A DNA stretch of 64,000 nt from Symbiodinium microadriaticum. Taxonomy: Eukaryota; Sar; Dinophyceae; Suessiales; Symbiodiniaceae. Shown here piece by piece: positions 51,101-61,800 of this stretch. Each line of letters opens with the position of its first letter. Within the stretch, counting starts at the first letter, position 1. The notes beneath the pieces are model-generated. The model had not been told where the DNA came from. It searched no databases and was given only the letters and a program-made list of their open reading frames with translations. Both the position numbers and the translations under genes were made by a program. The DNA is taken from contig LSRX01000282.1 of the NCBI GenBank assembly GCA_001939145.1, forward strand, positions 362,353 through 426,352. The letters are read 5' to 3'.

Positions 51101-53479
51101 CATGCACATCCTGTGCAAGTTGTACCAGAGCTGCCGGACAGAAGCGTAGTGCACACTCTTCCGTTCGAGGGCGAGTCGTCCATGCAGTCACACTACAAAG
51201 CACCGCCACAGGATGCTTTCAAGGTTGCTCCTGTAGATGCTCGGTCTCGTCAAGGTGATCTGCAGCATAGTTCGGCTCAAGCTGCAAAGTTCGAGGGCGA
51301 GTCCACGGCACACAGAGACTTTCAAGCGCATCCTGTGCAGGCTTTGCCAGAGCTGCCGCCGGACAGAAGCGTGGTGCACACTCTTCCGTTCGAGGGCGAG
51401 TCGTCCATGCAGTCGCACTACAAAGCACCGCCACAGGATGCTTTCAAGGTTGCTCCTGTAGATGCTCGGTCTCGTCAAGGTGATCTGCAGCATAGTTCGG
51501 CTCAAGCTGCAAAGTTCGAGGGCGAGTCCACGGCACACAGAGACTTTCAAGCGCATCCTGTGCAGGCTTTGCCAGAGCTGCCGCCGGACAGAAGCGTGGT
51601 GCACACTCTTCCGTTCGAGGGCGAGTCGTCCATGCAGTCGCACTACAAAGCACCGCCACAGGATGCTGTCAAGGTTGCTCCCGCAGACGCTCGGTCTCGT
51701 CAAGGTGATCTGCAGCATGGTTCGGCTCAAGCTGCAAAGTTCGAGGGCGAGTCCACGGCACACAGAGATTTCCATGCACACCCTGTGCAAGTTGTACCAG
51801 AGCTGCCGGACAGAAGCGTAGTGCACACTCTTCCGTTCGAGGGCGAGTCGTCCATGCAGTCACACTACCAAGCACCGCCACAGGATGCTTTCAAGGTTGC
51901 TCCTGTAGATGCTCGGTCTCGTCAAGGTGATCTGCAGCCTGGTTCAGCTCAAGCTGCAAAGTTCGAGGGCGAGTCCACGGCACACCGAGACTTTCAAGCG
52001 CATTCTGTGCTGGCTTTGCCAGGGCTGCCGCCGGACAGAAGCGTGGTGCACACTCTTCCGTTCGAGGGCGAGTCGTCCATGCAGTCACACTACAAAGCAC
52101 CGCCACCGGATGCTTTCAAGGTTGCTCCCGCAGACGCTCGGTCTCGTCAAGGTGATCTGCAGCATAGTTCGGCTCAAGCTGCACCGTTCGAAGGCGAGTC
52201 CACAGCACACAGAGATTTCCAAGCACATTCCGTGCCGGTGTTGCAAGAGGCACGGCACGAAAGCAGTAACATGCAATGTCATCTTCCCTTCGAGGGCAAG
52301 TCGTCCATGCGAGCTCACTACCAAGCACCACCGCCAGATGCTTTCAAGTTTTCTCCAGCGGACGCTCAGTCGGGTCAAGGGGAAATCCAGCACTGCCTTG
52401 TTGAAGCTGCGAAGTTTGAGGGCGAGTCCACTGCGCACAGAGACTTCCAAGCACCTCCCGCGCAGGCTCTGAAACACTTCCCTACACTCGACAACCGGAG
52501 TGTGCCATGCAACCTGCCCTTTGATGGCATGTCTTCTATGCGGGCTCACTACCAAGCACCGCCACGCTCGGCTTTCCTGTTGCAAACACAGCGCATTGCG
52601 ACGCCAGCGCGGCAGGCCTCAAGATCTCAAAGTTCCATTACTGCACGTTCCGATTCCCAAGCATATGGGGAGACAGGTCAGCAACTTGGACAAGGACAAG
52701 TGGCAGCAGAGGCCAACCCACTCTGTGTCCCGATTGTGGTCTGCCCAGCTGCGTCACCCGAAACACTCGCAAGCGCATCGTGGCGACAGCCCGCTGCTGG
52801 GAGGGGCAGCGGCATCCTGCATCGCCCAAATTCGGACGGTGAGCGAGGCAATGCGTCGTCCGGCGGTGCTCACATTCCTCCTTTCCAGAGTGGGAGATGC
52901 GAGCAAGAACCCTCCGCGCTGGCTTACCAAGAGGCTCATGCAGGTGCGCTCAAGGACGGTACCCAGGACAGGCCAAATCAAACGGAGACAGGGTTGCAAC
53001 TTGTAGGAGGCCAGGAAGAGCCCACTGCCAGGACGCATCAAAGTTTCAAGGTGCCATCTCTAGACCGGTTGAGAGCGATTCTTCAGGAAGCTGAGGCATG
53101 CTGCACGGAGCCTGGGAGGGAGGACCATGAGGCTCCTAGCAAAGGGCTCCAGGCAACACAGAAGCCCGACAGATCCAGATATTCACCTGGTCCTGGCTGT
53201 GCACCAGATCTGCGCAGACCGGCGGGGTGCAGCAGCTCCGAGATTGCACGGAGTTTGTCCCAGGACAGAGGGAGGGCACGCCCGTTTGAGCCTCAGCTTC
53301 AGCAGACGTTTGACGCACCGACAACAGGCAGCTTTCAGGCGGCGGAAGCTCGGGCTGAGCACCAGCGAGTTGGGCCTCGCCCCTGCGACGACCGGCCGGC
53401 AGAGGCAGTCGAGGCGACACGGCGACACGAGGGGTGCGAGGGGTGCGAGACGTGCGAGAGCACATGTTTTTTCATGTAA
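45164..53479 (+). CDS. giant SAXO/FAM154-like protein with about 40 Mn-type modules
   Basis: SAXO proteins bind and stabilise axonemal and cortical microtubules through short Mn modules. Here a module of the form F-x-G-x-S-x-x-x-x-D/H-Y/F-x-x-P/H-P repeats about every 30-40 residues. The main exon is open from 48017 to 53479 (1820 codons; likely acceptors at 48073 or 48099, in-frame ATG 48068) and holds about 39 clear modules: 16 variable ones, ten near-identical pairs, then three more, followed by a low-complexity tail and TAA 53477-53479 preceded by Cys-rich CEGCETCESTCFFM. Upstream exons with single modules are 45164 onward (STHADYKPPPLSAL), 45513-45601 (ESHSRYKAPPTDAY) and 47745 onward (SCTHDSFRAPPLADL). 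The first exon and some joints are unknown. Family call rests on module pattern only; other microtubule inner or cortical proteins use similar modules. Confidence 0.65.
48101..48978 (+). repeat. intragenic direct duplication of about 165 nt
   Basis: The segment starting GAGTCAACTGCCCAGGCAGA at 48104 recurs at 48817 with only a few base differences through CCTCCACCTTTGGA (ending near 48266 and 48975). It carries two modules, and the intervening sequence holds four different ones. Confidence 0.9.
50048..52190 (+). repeat. ten-copy coding tandem repeat of 222 or 225 bp
   Basis: Each copy encodes two modules: FEGESSMQSHYKAPPQDAF and FEGESTAHRDF, joined by DARSRQGDLQHSSAQAAK. Two length classes exist: 74 codons (PVQVVPELPDRSVV) and 75 codons (PVQALPELPPDRSVV). 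Copies are almost identical at the DNA level, including silent sites. Antisense frames repeating every 222/225 nt are shadows. Confidence 0.95.
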
Positions 53480-54393
53480 CTTCCCGCATGCGCCCAGAGG
53501 CCGCCTTCTCTCTCGCCGACAGTGCGCGGCGAGAAGCTTCACGGCCGTGCCCGTTTCAGACCCAGGGATCGCCGATCATGGCCCAGCAAGCTAGGAGCTA
53601 GGACACTCTTGCGAGATCTTGCGAGCAATGCTGTGCTACTGTTCATGCGTTTGTGGTGAGTCCCTGCTTTCCCAGGCCAGTCTTCGTGCAGCAGCCTCTT
53701 CCAGGCACATGCGTCTGTGTTGCGACACATATAGTAGCTTAGTAGCTCCAGGTTGGATCTGGTAACAGGTCGACTGCAAGATGCAAGATCGATCCCCAGA
53801 CGCTGGAAGCGCAAAACCCGCTAGAGTTGCTGCAAACCAGAGCCTACTGCACGCTTGAAAGTTCTTTCCTTCAGATTCAGGGCGTGGGAGTCAAGAGTAC
53901 TCATACAGTCATACCGGACCTCCTTAGTCCTCGAGGTAAAGAGCACTTTAGAAACCCGTTGCGATGCCCCGAAACACTTCAACATACAGCAACTCCTCTT
54001 GCAGATTGTGAACACGATGTCCCCGCTGATCTTTCTACGTACATGCCTCTTTACCAGACTTGTTGTTAGCCTGAGCTCATCATCAGTCGCTGCAGTCTTC
54101 ATCGGCCTGCCCACCCCGGCCCAAAGGCCGCGTACTCACCATGGCGCAAGCTCTTGAGACTTCGCCCCGACCACCGAAAAACAGAAAAATCGGATAGCCA
54201 CACTCGCGGCCCACCCCAGCAAGCAAAAGGGATGCTCTCTCCCAGAGCAAGACAGTCTCACGTTGCTCATAACTTAGGCCCCACACGGCCCGAGCCCTGA
54301 AGGGATGCGAGTGTAAAGAAGAGCGAGGAAGACAACCACCGTTACCAAGACCACGACCGCGACCAGAAGAAAGAAAAGAGAAGAGACAGCAGG

Positions 54394-54461
54394 ACCACCA
54401 CCGCCGCCGCCGCCACCACCACCACCACCACCACCACCACCACCACCACCACCATCACCAC
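54394..54461. repeat. CAC/CGC triplet microsatellite
   Basis: A run of CCACCG and CAC triplets, followed by CAAC/CGAC-rich sequence to about 54510. Confidence 0.95.
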
Positions 54462-56252
54462 GACCGCAACTACAACAGCAACCACAACAGCCACGACAGC
54501 GACAAGAGCGACAACGTCAACGATCTACAACAATTGGGCTCACACCAGCCAGGAACATCTCCCATCATGTCGTGTCGGGCAGCCTCGCTTGCTGGCGGAT
54601 GCACAGGGATTTAAGACATGTTCCGGTGTAGGGACACAGAGATGTCGGGCATTGGGCAAGAACGCCGGAGACCTGCTCCGAAAGGTGTGCGCTCTGCCAG
54701 CCAGCCGTGTCGAAAGCGCCCCAGCGAGGCACCGCGAGGCTCGCGAACGCACCTTGTGAGAGACCTGCCAAACAGTCGCAAGCGGCTCGAAGGATGGGCC
54801 CAGTCTTTTCCAGTCCTGTTGTGGGATAGTGGGGCACACTGGTCGTCTTGACCTTGAAGAGGCAGCAATGCAGGAATTAGCCTGCAGTGCAAGAAGGTCA
54901 TTTACGATATGTGCGTATTTTAAAACTTTGTCCCTCTGATAGGGCTGGGTTGATTCCCGACAGCTTTGCATTCGCATCGGCTGAGTCTGCCAGGTCCTTC
55001 AACCTTCAGGCTGCATGGCTGGTGCAAGACTCTTCATGGCGGTTGCACTCCCAATCACGGGTCTAGACGGTCGAGGTTTCTGCGAAACTCATGCTCGCAT
55101 ACATCGCCGCGACTTCCACAGGGGTGCCAGCTCGCCGTCTCGAAGTGCCTACAGCCGTCGCGTCAGTGCCTGAAGCTCCTGAACGCTGGAGACTGGCAGG
55201 AGTAAAGCGAGTACATGCCCATGCACTCCACGAGGTTCAGGTGCTGCGGACACCGCCCAGGTTGGCATTGCTTGCCATCGTTCATACAACGTAATACACG
55301 TTATCGGGACTCTGAAACTGCCTGACCTGGCAAGTCTGCAGTGCCTTAGACTGGAGTATGTAACAGTAGTTCCCCCTGAGTTGCCTTCTGATCGCCCTAA
55401 ACCTCGCCTGACCTGGTGGAGCGCGAGTGCTAACAAGTTCTCCGGCAAGGCATTTGATGAGGGCACAGGCCTTGGCGCAGCCACATGTATCGGAGTACTG
55501 GTTCAGTCGACTTCTGTTCGGCGATCGATTCATTCAATTCTAACCACTTCTCAAGGACGAGACAGAGACGCTTGCAGAAGACGGCCGCCGACGTCTCCCA
55601 ATGGCCCGGGGCCAAAAGAGCCACGCGATGTTGAGCCGCTGCGAACACAAGGGAGCGGCTGGTGGTTTCGGTTTAGGTCAAGTTGAGCTTGTGGTCCAGA
55701 GTCCAGCCTTTTGGCAGCCACAGAGGCAGAGAGCCTGGAGCCGGAGCAGCCTGCTGGGCTGCCCTCTAGGTGGGGAGAAGCGGAGAGATCCGGAGAGTAA
55801 GACCCAAGAAGGGCTTTGTCACGAAGATGAAAAGGCTAGATTGGTGGGGTTCGATTGGGGCATTGCCGCGAAGAGAGTTGACAAAGCCTCACCGAATCAC
55901 CAGCAAAATCTAAAATCCACGATAGTGCAACATGCAGATGATGCATGATTTGGCCGAGTGCCTTGATCGGGAGTGTTTATGCCAGGTATGCCAGACCTGA
56001 TGGTGTGTGCTGCTCAGAAACTCGGCGCGAAGCAGTCAGCACAAGCCACAGGTGTTTGCTTGCTTGGATTTGCAAAGACACAGACATGTAGATCCCGATC
56101 TTCTGCAGTCCATTATTTTCCATCTCTTTTCTCGTCTTGCCTCTAAACTGAACATTTACCATTCGGGAGCTTGTGAAGCCCGAGTAAAGATCAAGATTGT
56201 CAAATTCAGATGCAATGCAAGACTTTGAATATGTATAAGAACATCAAGACAC

Positions 56253-56254
56253 AG

Positions 56255-56294
<40 letters not shown>

Positions 56295-56568
56295 CAATCT
56301 TGTCAGAGCAGGTACAGAGCTATGCCTCCATAGCTCCGTCCACCTATTCACGGAATGGGCTGCCAGCCCCCTGCTCTCTTGATGTGCTTTGCATCATTGA
56401 AGACATCCAACTCATTATCCTTAGGAACAGGAGTTTCACTCACACACACACACACACACCAGACAGGATATACAAACGTGCACAAGTGTGAATGTGAATC
56501 GCATGTATATACGTATGTATGTATGTATGTATGTATGTATGTATGTATGTATGTATGTATTATGTATG
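56253..56568. repeat. AC, AT, CA and GTAT microsatellites
   Basis: AC repeats (about 56253-56276) run into AT (56277-56294). A CA tract is at 56439-56460 and a GTAT tract at 56512-56560, ending in a TTTAGGGGTT word. Confidence 0.95.
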
Positions 56569-58733
56569 GGTTTAGGGGTTAAACTCTCCGGCTACGTTTC
56601 CGGCAGTTCAGGTACGCCTTTTCGACGACATCGCTGTCAACTCTTACGCTTAAGGACGTTGCTGTGAATACAAACCTAACAAATGAACCCTTTTCCCTTA
56701 ACAAAACCAAAGACACCAAAACCAAAATAATAACAGGAAGGCAAAACCAAAAAAACAAAACAAACTATTATTTCAGTACTCCTCCAGAATACACACAAAT
56801 GGAAGAGTCATGACATAATGTGTTTTTTTGGTTTTGTTTTTTTGGATTTCCGACCTTTGAAGCTAGTTAGCTCGCATGACTTGCCGAACTCTCTCCTTAA
56901 ACCCTAAACTCCGAATTCGTAAGCTCTCTAAAACCAAGCCTTCTCGTGCTTACCGACCCCCAAAATTCTTAACCAGGCTAGGCAAGCAGCGTGGCTCCAA
57001 AGACAAATGTCAGTTGGCAACAGCTCACGAGCTAGTTGCCTCTCAACAAATTCTGCTATGGATGACTTCATCGGAGACTCCTAAGGCGTTACAGGCCTCA
57101 GAGTGCACTGAACTGCTCGACCTTATGACAGCCAAATGATGGATCTCCGCCCAACACTAACCAGGTAAGTTTATGCAAAACCTCCATTTGGATTTCAAAC
57201 CATGAGCTGGTTGTTGTAAGCCGTGCAAGCAGTGCGACGCGGTTTCCCGGGTTCTGCAGACTCGATTTCTGAAAGACGTCTTGCCGAACAAGTCTAGGCT
57301 CGAACGGCTTTCTGGACCTGTTGCCCTTCAGGCAGCAAGAACTCTTTGCTGTTTTCTGTGAGTCTTCGGAATACCTCCATTCGACCAGTCTACATTCAAC
57401 CACTCTCAGAAACAACCACCTGCGTAAGCCGGGGAAATGAGAAGCAAGCAGCAAACATCAGGTGAATTTTTGGAGCCACTCTATTGCCAGAGTAACTTTT
57501 TTGCCCTTTAACCTTAAAGGTGAATCGGAGTTCCCAAATGATCTATCGAACTCTAGATTCGAAAACTAAGATCCAAGTTCAAACTCGGATATTTCAAGTT
57601 CGAACTCGAGGAGTTGGAAACAGTTTCCACGCTAAGAACTTAGCCTGGTTTTTGCAGCAATGAGAGAAAGTCGAAAGACGTGCAAACAAATGAAACAGAA
57701 GGACAACTGGTCTAAAAACAGTTCAAGCTTCTTCCACATGCAAAACTGGAGTTTGTAAAGCTGTGTTTCCACAAGATTGACTGCAATGTTGCCATGCAGC
57801 CGCATTCGGATACGGAAACTTGCCAAAGCAAAAGAACAAACGACTGTGTACTGGAGGAAGCCATTCCAGCCAAGTTTTTTAAAGATCCATAATCAACGTG
57901 AAAAGAAAAACAGACAATATTCAAGTTAGCGGAATGTACCGTTGTTACAGATTTACACCAAAGAAAAATAGTGGAAACATGCGATTCAAATTAAGGTTCA
58001 AGGCTGGAGCTTGGACTCTAAAGTCGCATTTCTTTTTGGACCATTTCGTTTTTAACTGTCAACAAGTCCATTTCTCTTCAAAAGTATGCTTTGAAAACTT
58101 ATTGAACACAGCCTTGTAAAAACAATAATATTGTTGTTTAGCGAACAGACTTAAACCGTGTACCTTGCTTGGATCCAGCTTCCTCCATGTTGACACCTGT
58201 GGAGCCTTAGCCAATTTTTCGGGTTTCAATTCAAAGCATGCATCTTCCAGACCCTTGGTTTTGATCCAGCTTCCCCATGTGTCGATTCGAATTTGATTCG
58301 TGCACTTGTTGTCTTGTTTTCCCACGGCAGCCACAAATTCCACACCTTTTACGTTTTCATGCCCTTTTCCCATTTCGAGAGAAACAGCTGGGTTTAGAAG
58401 CCGTAGACCCACCTGGTTCCGCCTGCAGCGAGTGGTTCCCTGTTTGTTGGAGCCCAGAGCTCCATAAAACTTGTGTGAGTCACATTGATGCGTCCCATTC
58501 ACAGCAACCTTTAGTAAAAGGCGGAGGATTGGTGTGCTATGAAGTGAACGCTGTGATGCTCAGCCATGAAACTGTCGGCTTGTGCAAAGAAGCCCCAATC
58601 TGCACTGCATACACACCACGCACACACGGATGGAACTCCAAACGTCCAATTTCATCTTGATGGAAAAACAGGCAACTTCCACAAATTAAAGCAGCCCAGT
58701 GAAACAAAAGTGTTATTACTTTCCTCACCACCC

Positions 58734-58785
58734 ACAAACAAACAAACAAACAAACAAACAAACAAACAAACACACACACACACAC
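58734..58785. repeat. AAAC and AC microsatellite
   Basis: AAAC repeats (58736-58770) followed by AC repeats (58771-58785). Confidence 0.95.
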
Positions 58786-59389
58786 GTATCCCAGCATATT
58801 TCCAGAATATGCAAAGCACCGCACTTGGACCCCGTCACCGTATGTATGTATATATACATGTATATATTATTATTAATATATATAATTGGTTTTCGTGTAT
58901 TTTTCTGTATGTATAAAGTATATCCTTTTGTACTACTTGTGAATGCATACATATATTATATGTGTGGGTGGGTGGCGGGCAAGAGAGATGGAGAGATAGA
59001 GCGACTTGGGACTGTCAACTCCTTCCCCGAACAAATCAAGGAGACGAGGTCCATCGGCATATAGATGTGCGAAGATCTATGTTCACGATGTGTAGATGAT
59101 GCTGCAGGTCCCAGCTGCTGCGAGACAGAGGCCTTCGCAGAGTCTGCGGCTCAGGTTGACAGCCTGGGCAGGAAGCGCACCAAGAGACCAGAAACTACGC
59201 AGTGAAGTGCCGCTCAGGTGAGACTCCGAACCACATTCCGCTGTTTGTCGCCAGCCGGGAATTGGCCCACCTCTAACCCAGCTTTCAAAGCAAAACTATC
59301 CTTTGCATTACTGCATTGCAGAGATGAAACATCGTGGGTACAAAGTTGAACGGGTCTGATTTGCTCGAGCTTGACCATTAAGGAGGGCG

Positions 59390-59433
59390 AGTTTGCTTCT
59401 CGGAGCTACAGACCACCACCCCCAGAGGCACGG
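59390..59433 (+). CDS. isolated Mn-type module exon
   Basis: AAGGAG|GGCGAG then GEFASRSYRPPPPEAR and a GGACC|GTAAGC donor. The module matches those of the SAXO-like protein, especially the exon at 45513 (GESESHSRYKAPPTDAY), including the position of the acceptor relative to the Gly codon. It may be a downstream exon of the same gene, 6 kb beyond the stop of the long exon, or part of a second related gene. Confidence 0.4.
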
Positions 59434-61800
59434 ACCGTAAGCTTCATGCTGAGCTGCAAAGTCAAGCCTTCAATCCGGGCGCAGGTCGTCACCTCTACCC
59501 GGCCTGCCGGGCGATCGAGCGAGCGAAGTGCCTCTGACAGGGCCAGCAACCAGTGCAAGCTGTCGTGTAGTGAATTCATCCGGGCCATAGGCCAGTGGCA
59601 GACACGCCGCTGCCCGAAGACCTTCTTGACGATGAGCATGGAGCTCTCTGTACTTGACCCTCCGAAACGTCAGCGTGGGGCTAGCCCCTTTGATGCCCGC
59701 CGTGACCTGGCTCTCGCTTTCTGTCTGCAAATGAACGGACTGCCACGAGCTCGTAGCCGAGCTCGACAGAGGCTCCTTTGGTCTGGCCTCTCCAAGGTTG
59801 GACCTTCGCTGGGATGCAAAGCATTCGATCCTTAAAGGGTTGTTCAGCTTCTCGTGTCGGCATGTGCAGCTTGGGATAGCAGGGGACGACGGAAAAACGG
59901 AGAGCCATTCAGGAGGAAAAGGGTATAACATGAGGGTTGTTGTAGTTGTAGTCGCAGACGTTTTTGTCCCCGCCCTCATTGTCGCCTCGCTCCTTGCAAA
60001 TGACGAATGCCGAGGGTCGAACTTGAGTGCTGCCCCGGGTGGTGAAACCCGATCGTCCTGAGGTACAGGCTGCAGCAAAGACAAGCCGCTAAAACCTGAG
60101 TGCGCGGCCAAAGTGTGGCGTACTTCCACCATTGTGGCTGTTGTCTACGACCATACATGAGCCAATGCTTATGCCGGAATCGATGGGCCTCCTATGCCTT
60201 CATTTAGTGCCTTGTTACCCGTGTGTCGTAGCCAATGGCTGCTCCACTTCAGCGGCCCACTGGGCCGCAGATTTGTTCGCCGGCAGCGCGCTACCTGCAG
60301 GGCACAAAGGATTGGAAATTGCTTTGCGGCACCTTCGAGTTCCAACGAGAGCATGAAGGCAGCTAATGCACATCCTTACTCATGACCGCCGAGAGAAATC
60401 GATGCTGCGCATGGATTTTTCACAGCCAGCGAGAGCAGCAGGAGCGCAGAGCGATGGCTTTGATGCAGTGTTCATTTCCAAAGTTGCAACCAACGGCATG
60501 TTCGTTGGCTCTTACAGTCACTATCATGCATCGAGCTGCTCGTTGTGAAGCAGAAGACAGCCCACACACGAGCTGGGCCTAGGGTTAGGCATGACGTTGA
60601 ATCAAGACAGCCATAACCTTCTTAACAGCAGGCTTGTGCACACCCGCTGCGTGGCATCTGCCTATACAGGCGCGACTGTCCAGCTGCGAGAAGTAAGTTC
60701 AATCCAACAATTGTGGACGCTGTTTGCCGTTCGCGAGCACCAAGCACATAGCATGCGAAAGATTCCGAACAAGCCGTGCATTCACATGATTTCCCGAGTT
60801 GGCTTTTCGGTGCCTGGTGCTTCTGAGATCGGTACGGCTGCTGCATAATTTGCACAGCAATTGCTGGCCTGTTACTGAAGACTGCACGGTTTCCCCCAAG
60901 ATTGACTGCCACTGGCCCTGCTGTGCAGTGGCTTCCGAGCATGGCGCCGACCAACCGAGCACAGATGAAGCAGAGGCACCTCAACTGGGTTGCTGCCTCA
61001 GGATGTGGCTCTTGCACGACTTGGGTGGAAGACTTTGGCATGTGTCAGCCGAAGCCGAAACCATCAGTCAGTTAGTCGTCGCTGTTAGGGCGGGTTTGTG
61101 CACTGCAGTTTGCAGGTGATGTTGTTGTTGGGTGTGCCGACAAATGGGATTCGGATGGTTGGGTGTAGAGCAGTCTGCAGAACTGCGCAGGTGCAGTCTT
61201 GAGAGTGCTTCACAGTTCGTCGGTTCGCTTGCATCGGAGAATGAGGCCATCGCTTGCGACAAGGCTGGCGGGTGGTCACTGGCAGAATGGCTGTCGGCAT
61301 GCTATGCTTCAGCTCTTGTTTGATTGCATCCGCTAGGGTTCTACATGGTGTCAGTCTCTAATCGAGATTTAGCATGCAAAGCATTGGGCCAAGCACGTAG
61401 CATGATAAGTTTCAATACCTGCATGCCAGCGACTCTGGGACCGACAGTCTGGCAACAGTCCAAACTTGGTTGCGAGGAACGTGCAGTTCAGCTGGGCGAG
61501 CTACCGCTCGAGCCACAGTCAGCAGCTCCCCGCCTTCCAGACGTAGCATTTTTAGGAACAGAGGGCCGGTCACAAGGGGACAAGATGAGACAAGTGATTG
61601 CAACTGAGCCACGCGCTTGCGTTTATGCTCGCAGGTCGGATGTACTGGTACGAAACACTCCGCCGACACATGGCTCAAAGCTTTAGCTGGTGCAAGGCGG
61701 CAAGGCTCTAGCAGCCATCGGCCGCCCCAATAGTTACATGGCGACTGGATTGCAGGGAAGGGCACACATTCTACAAAATGCAGCATGTGAAGCAGCCCAG
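59434..61800. other. unassigned stretch upstream of CCDC25
   Basis: A 154-codon frame ending at 59835 continues from the module exon but has no known domain after it. Frames at 60591-60848, 60799-61119 and 61324-61686 are open but anonymous. The initiator exon of CCDC25 should lie here. Confidence 0.35.

Larger units (their letters stand above)
53480..59380. other. long stretch of simple repeats and unassigned sequence
   Basis: No recognisable gene. An open frame at 55601-55948 (+) and exon-like sequence at 59100-59215 (CETEAFAESAAQVDSLGRK) have coding-like composition but no known domain. AT-richer sequence lies at about 56580-58600 and contains a 147-codon minus-strand frame (58059-58502) without a recognised family. 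Confidence 0.4.

Noticed and set aside
49775-52585. Many antisense and alternate-frame ORFs spaced every 222 or 225 nt
   Set aside because: They are shadows of the tandem coding repeat in the plus-strand frame, whose module pattern and continuity identify it as the real one.
60140-60165. TCTACGACCATAC resembling the start of 5S rRNA
   Set aside because: The similarity ends after about a dozen bases and no downstream 5S structure is visible.
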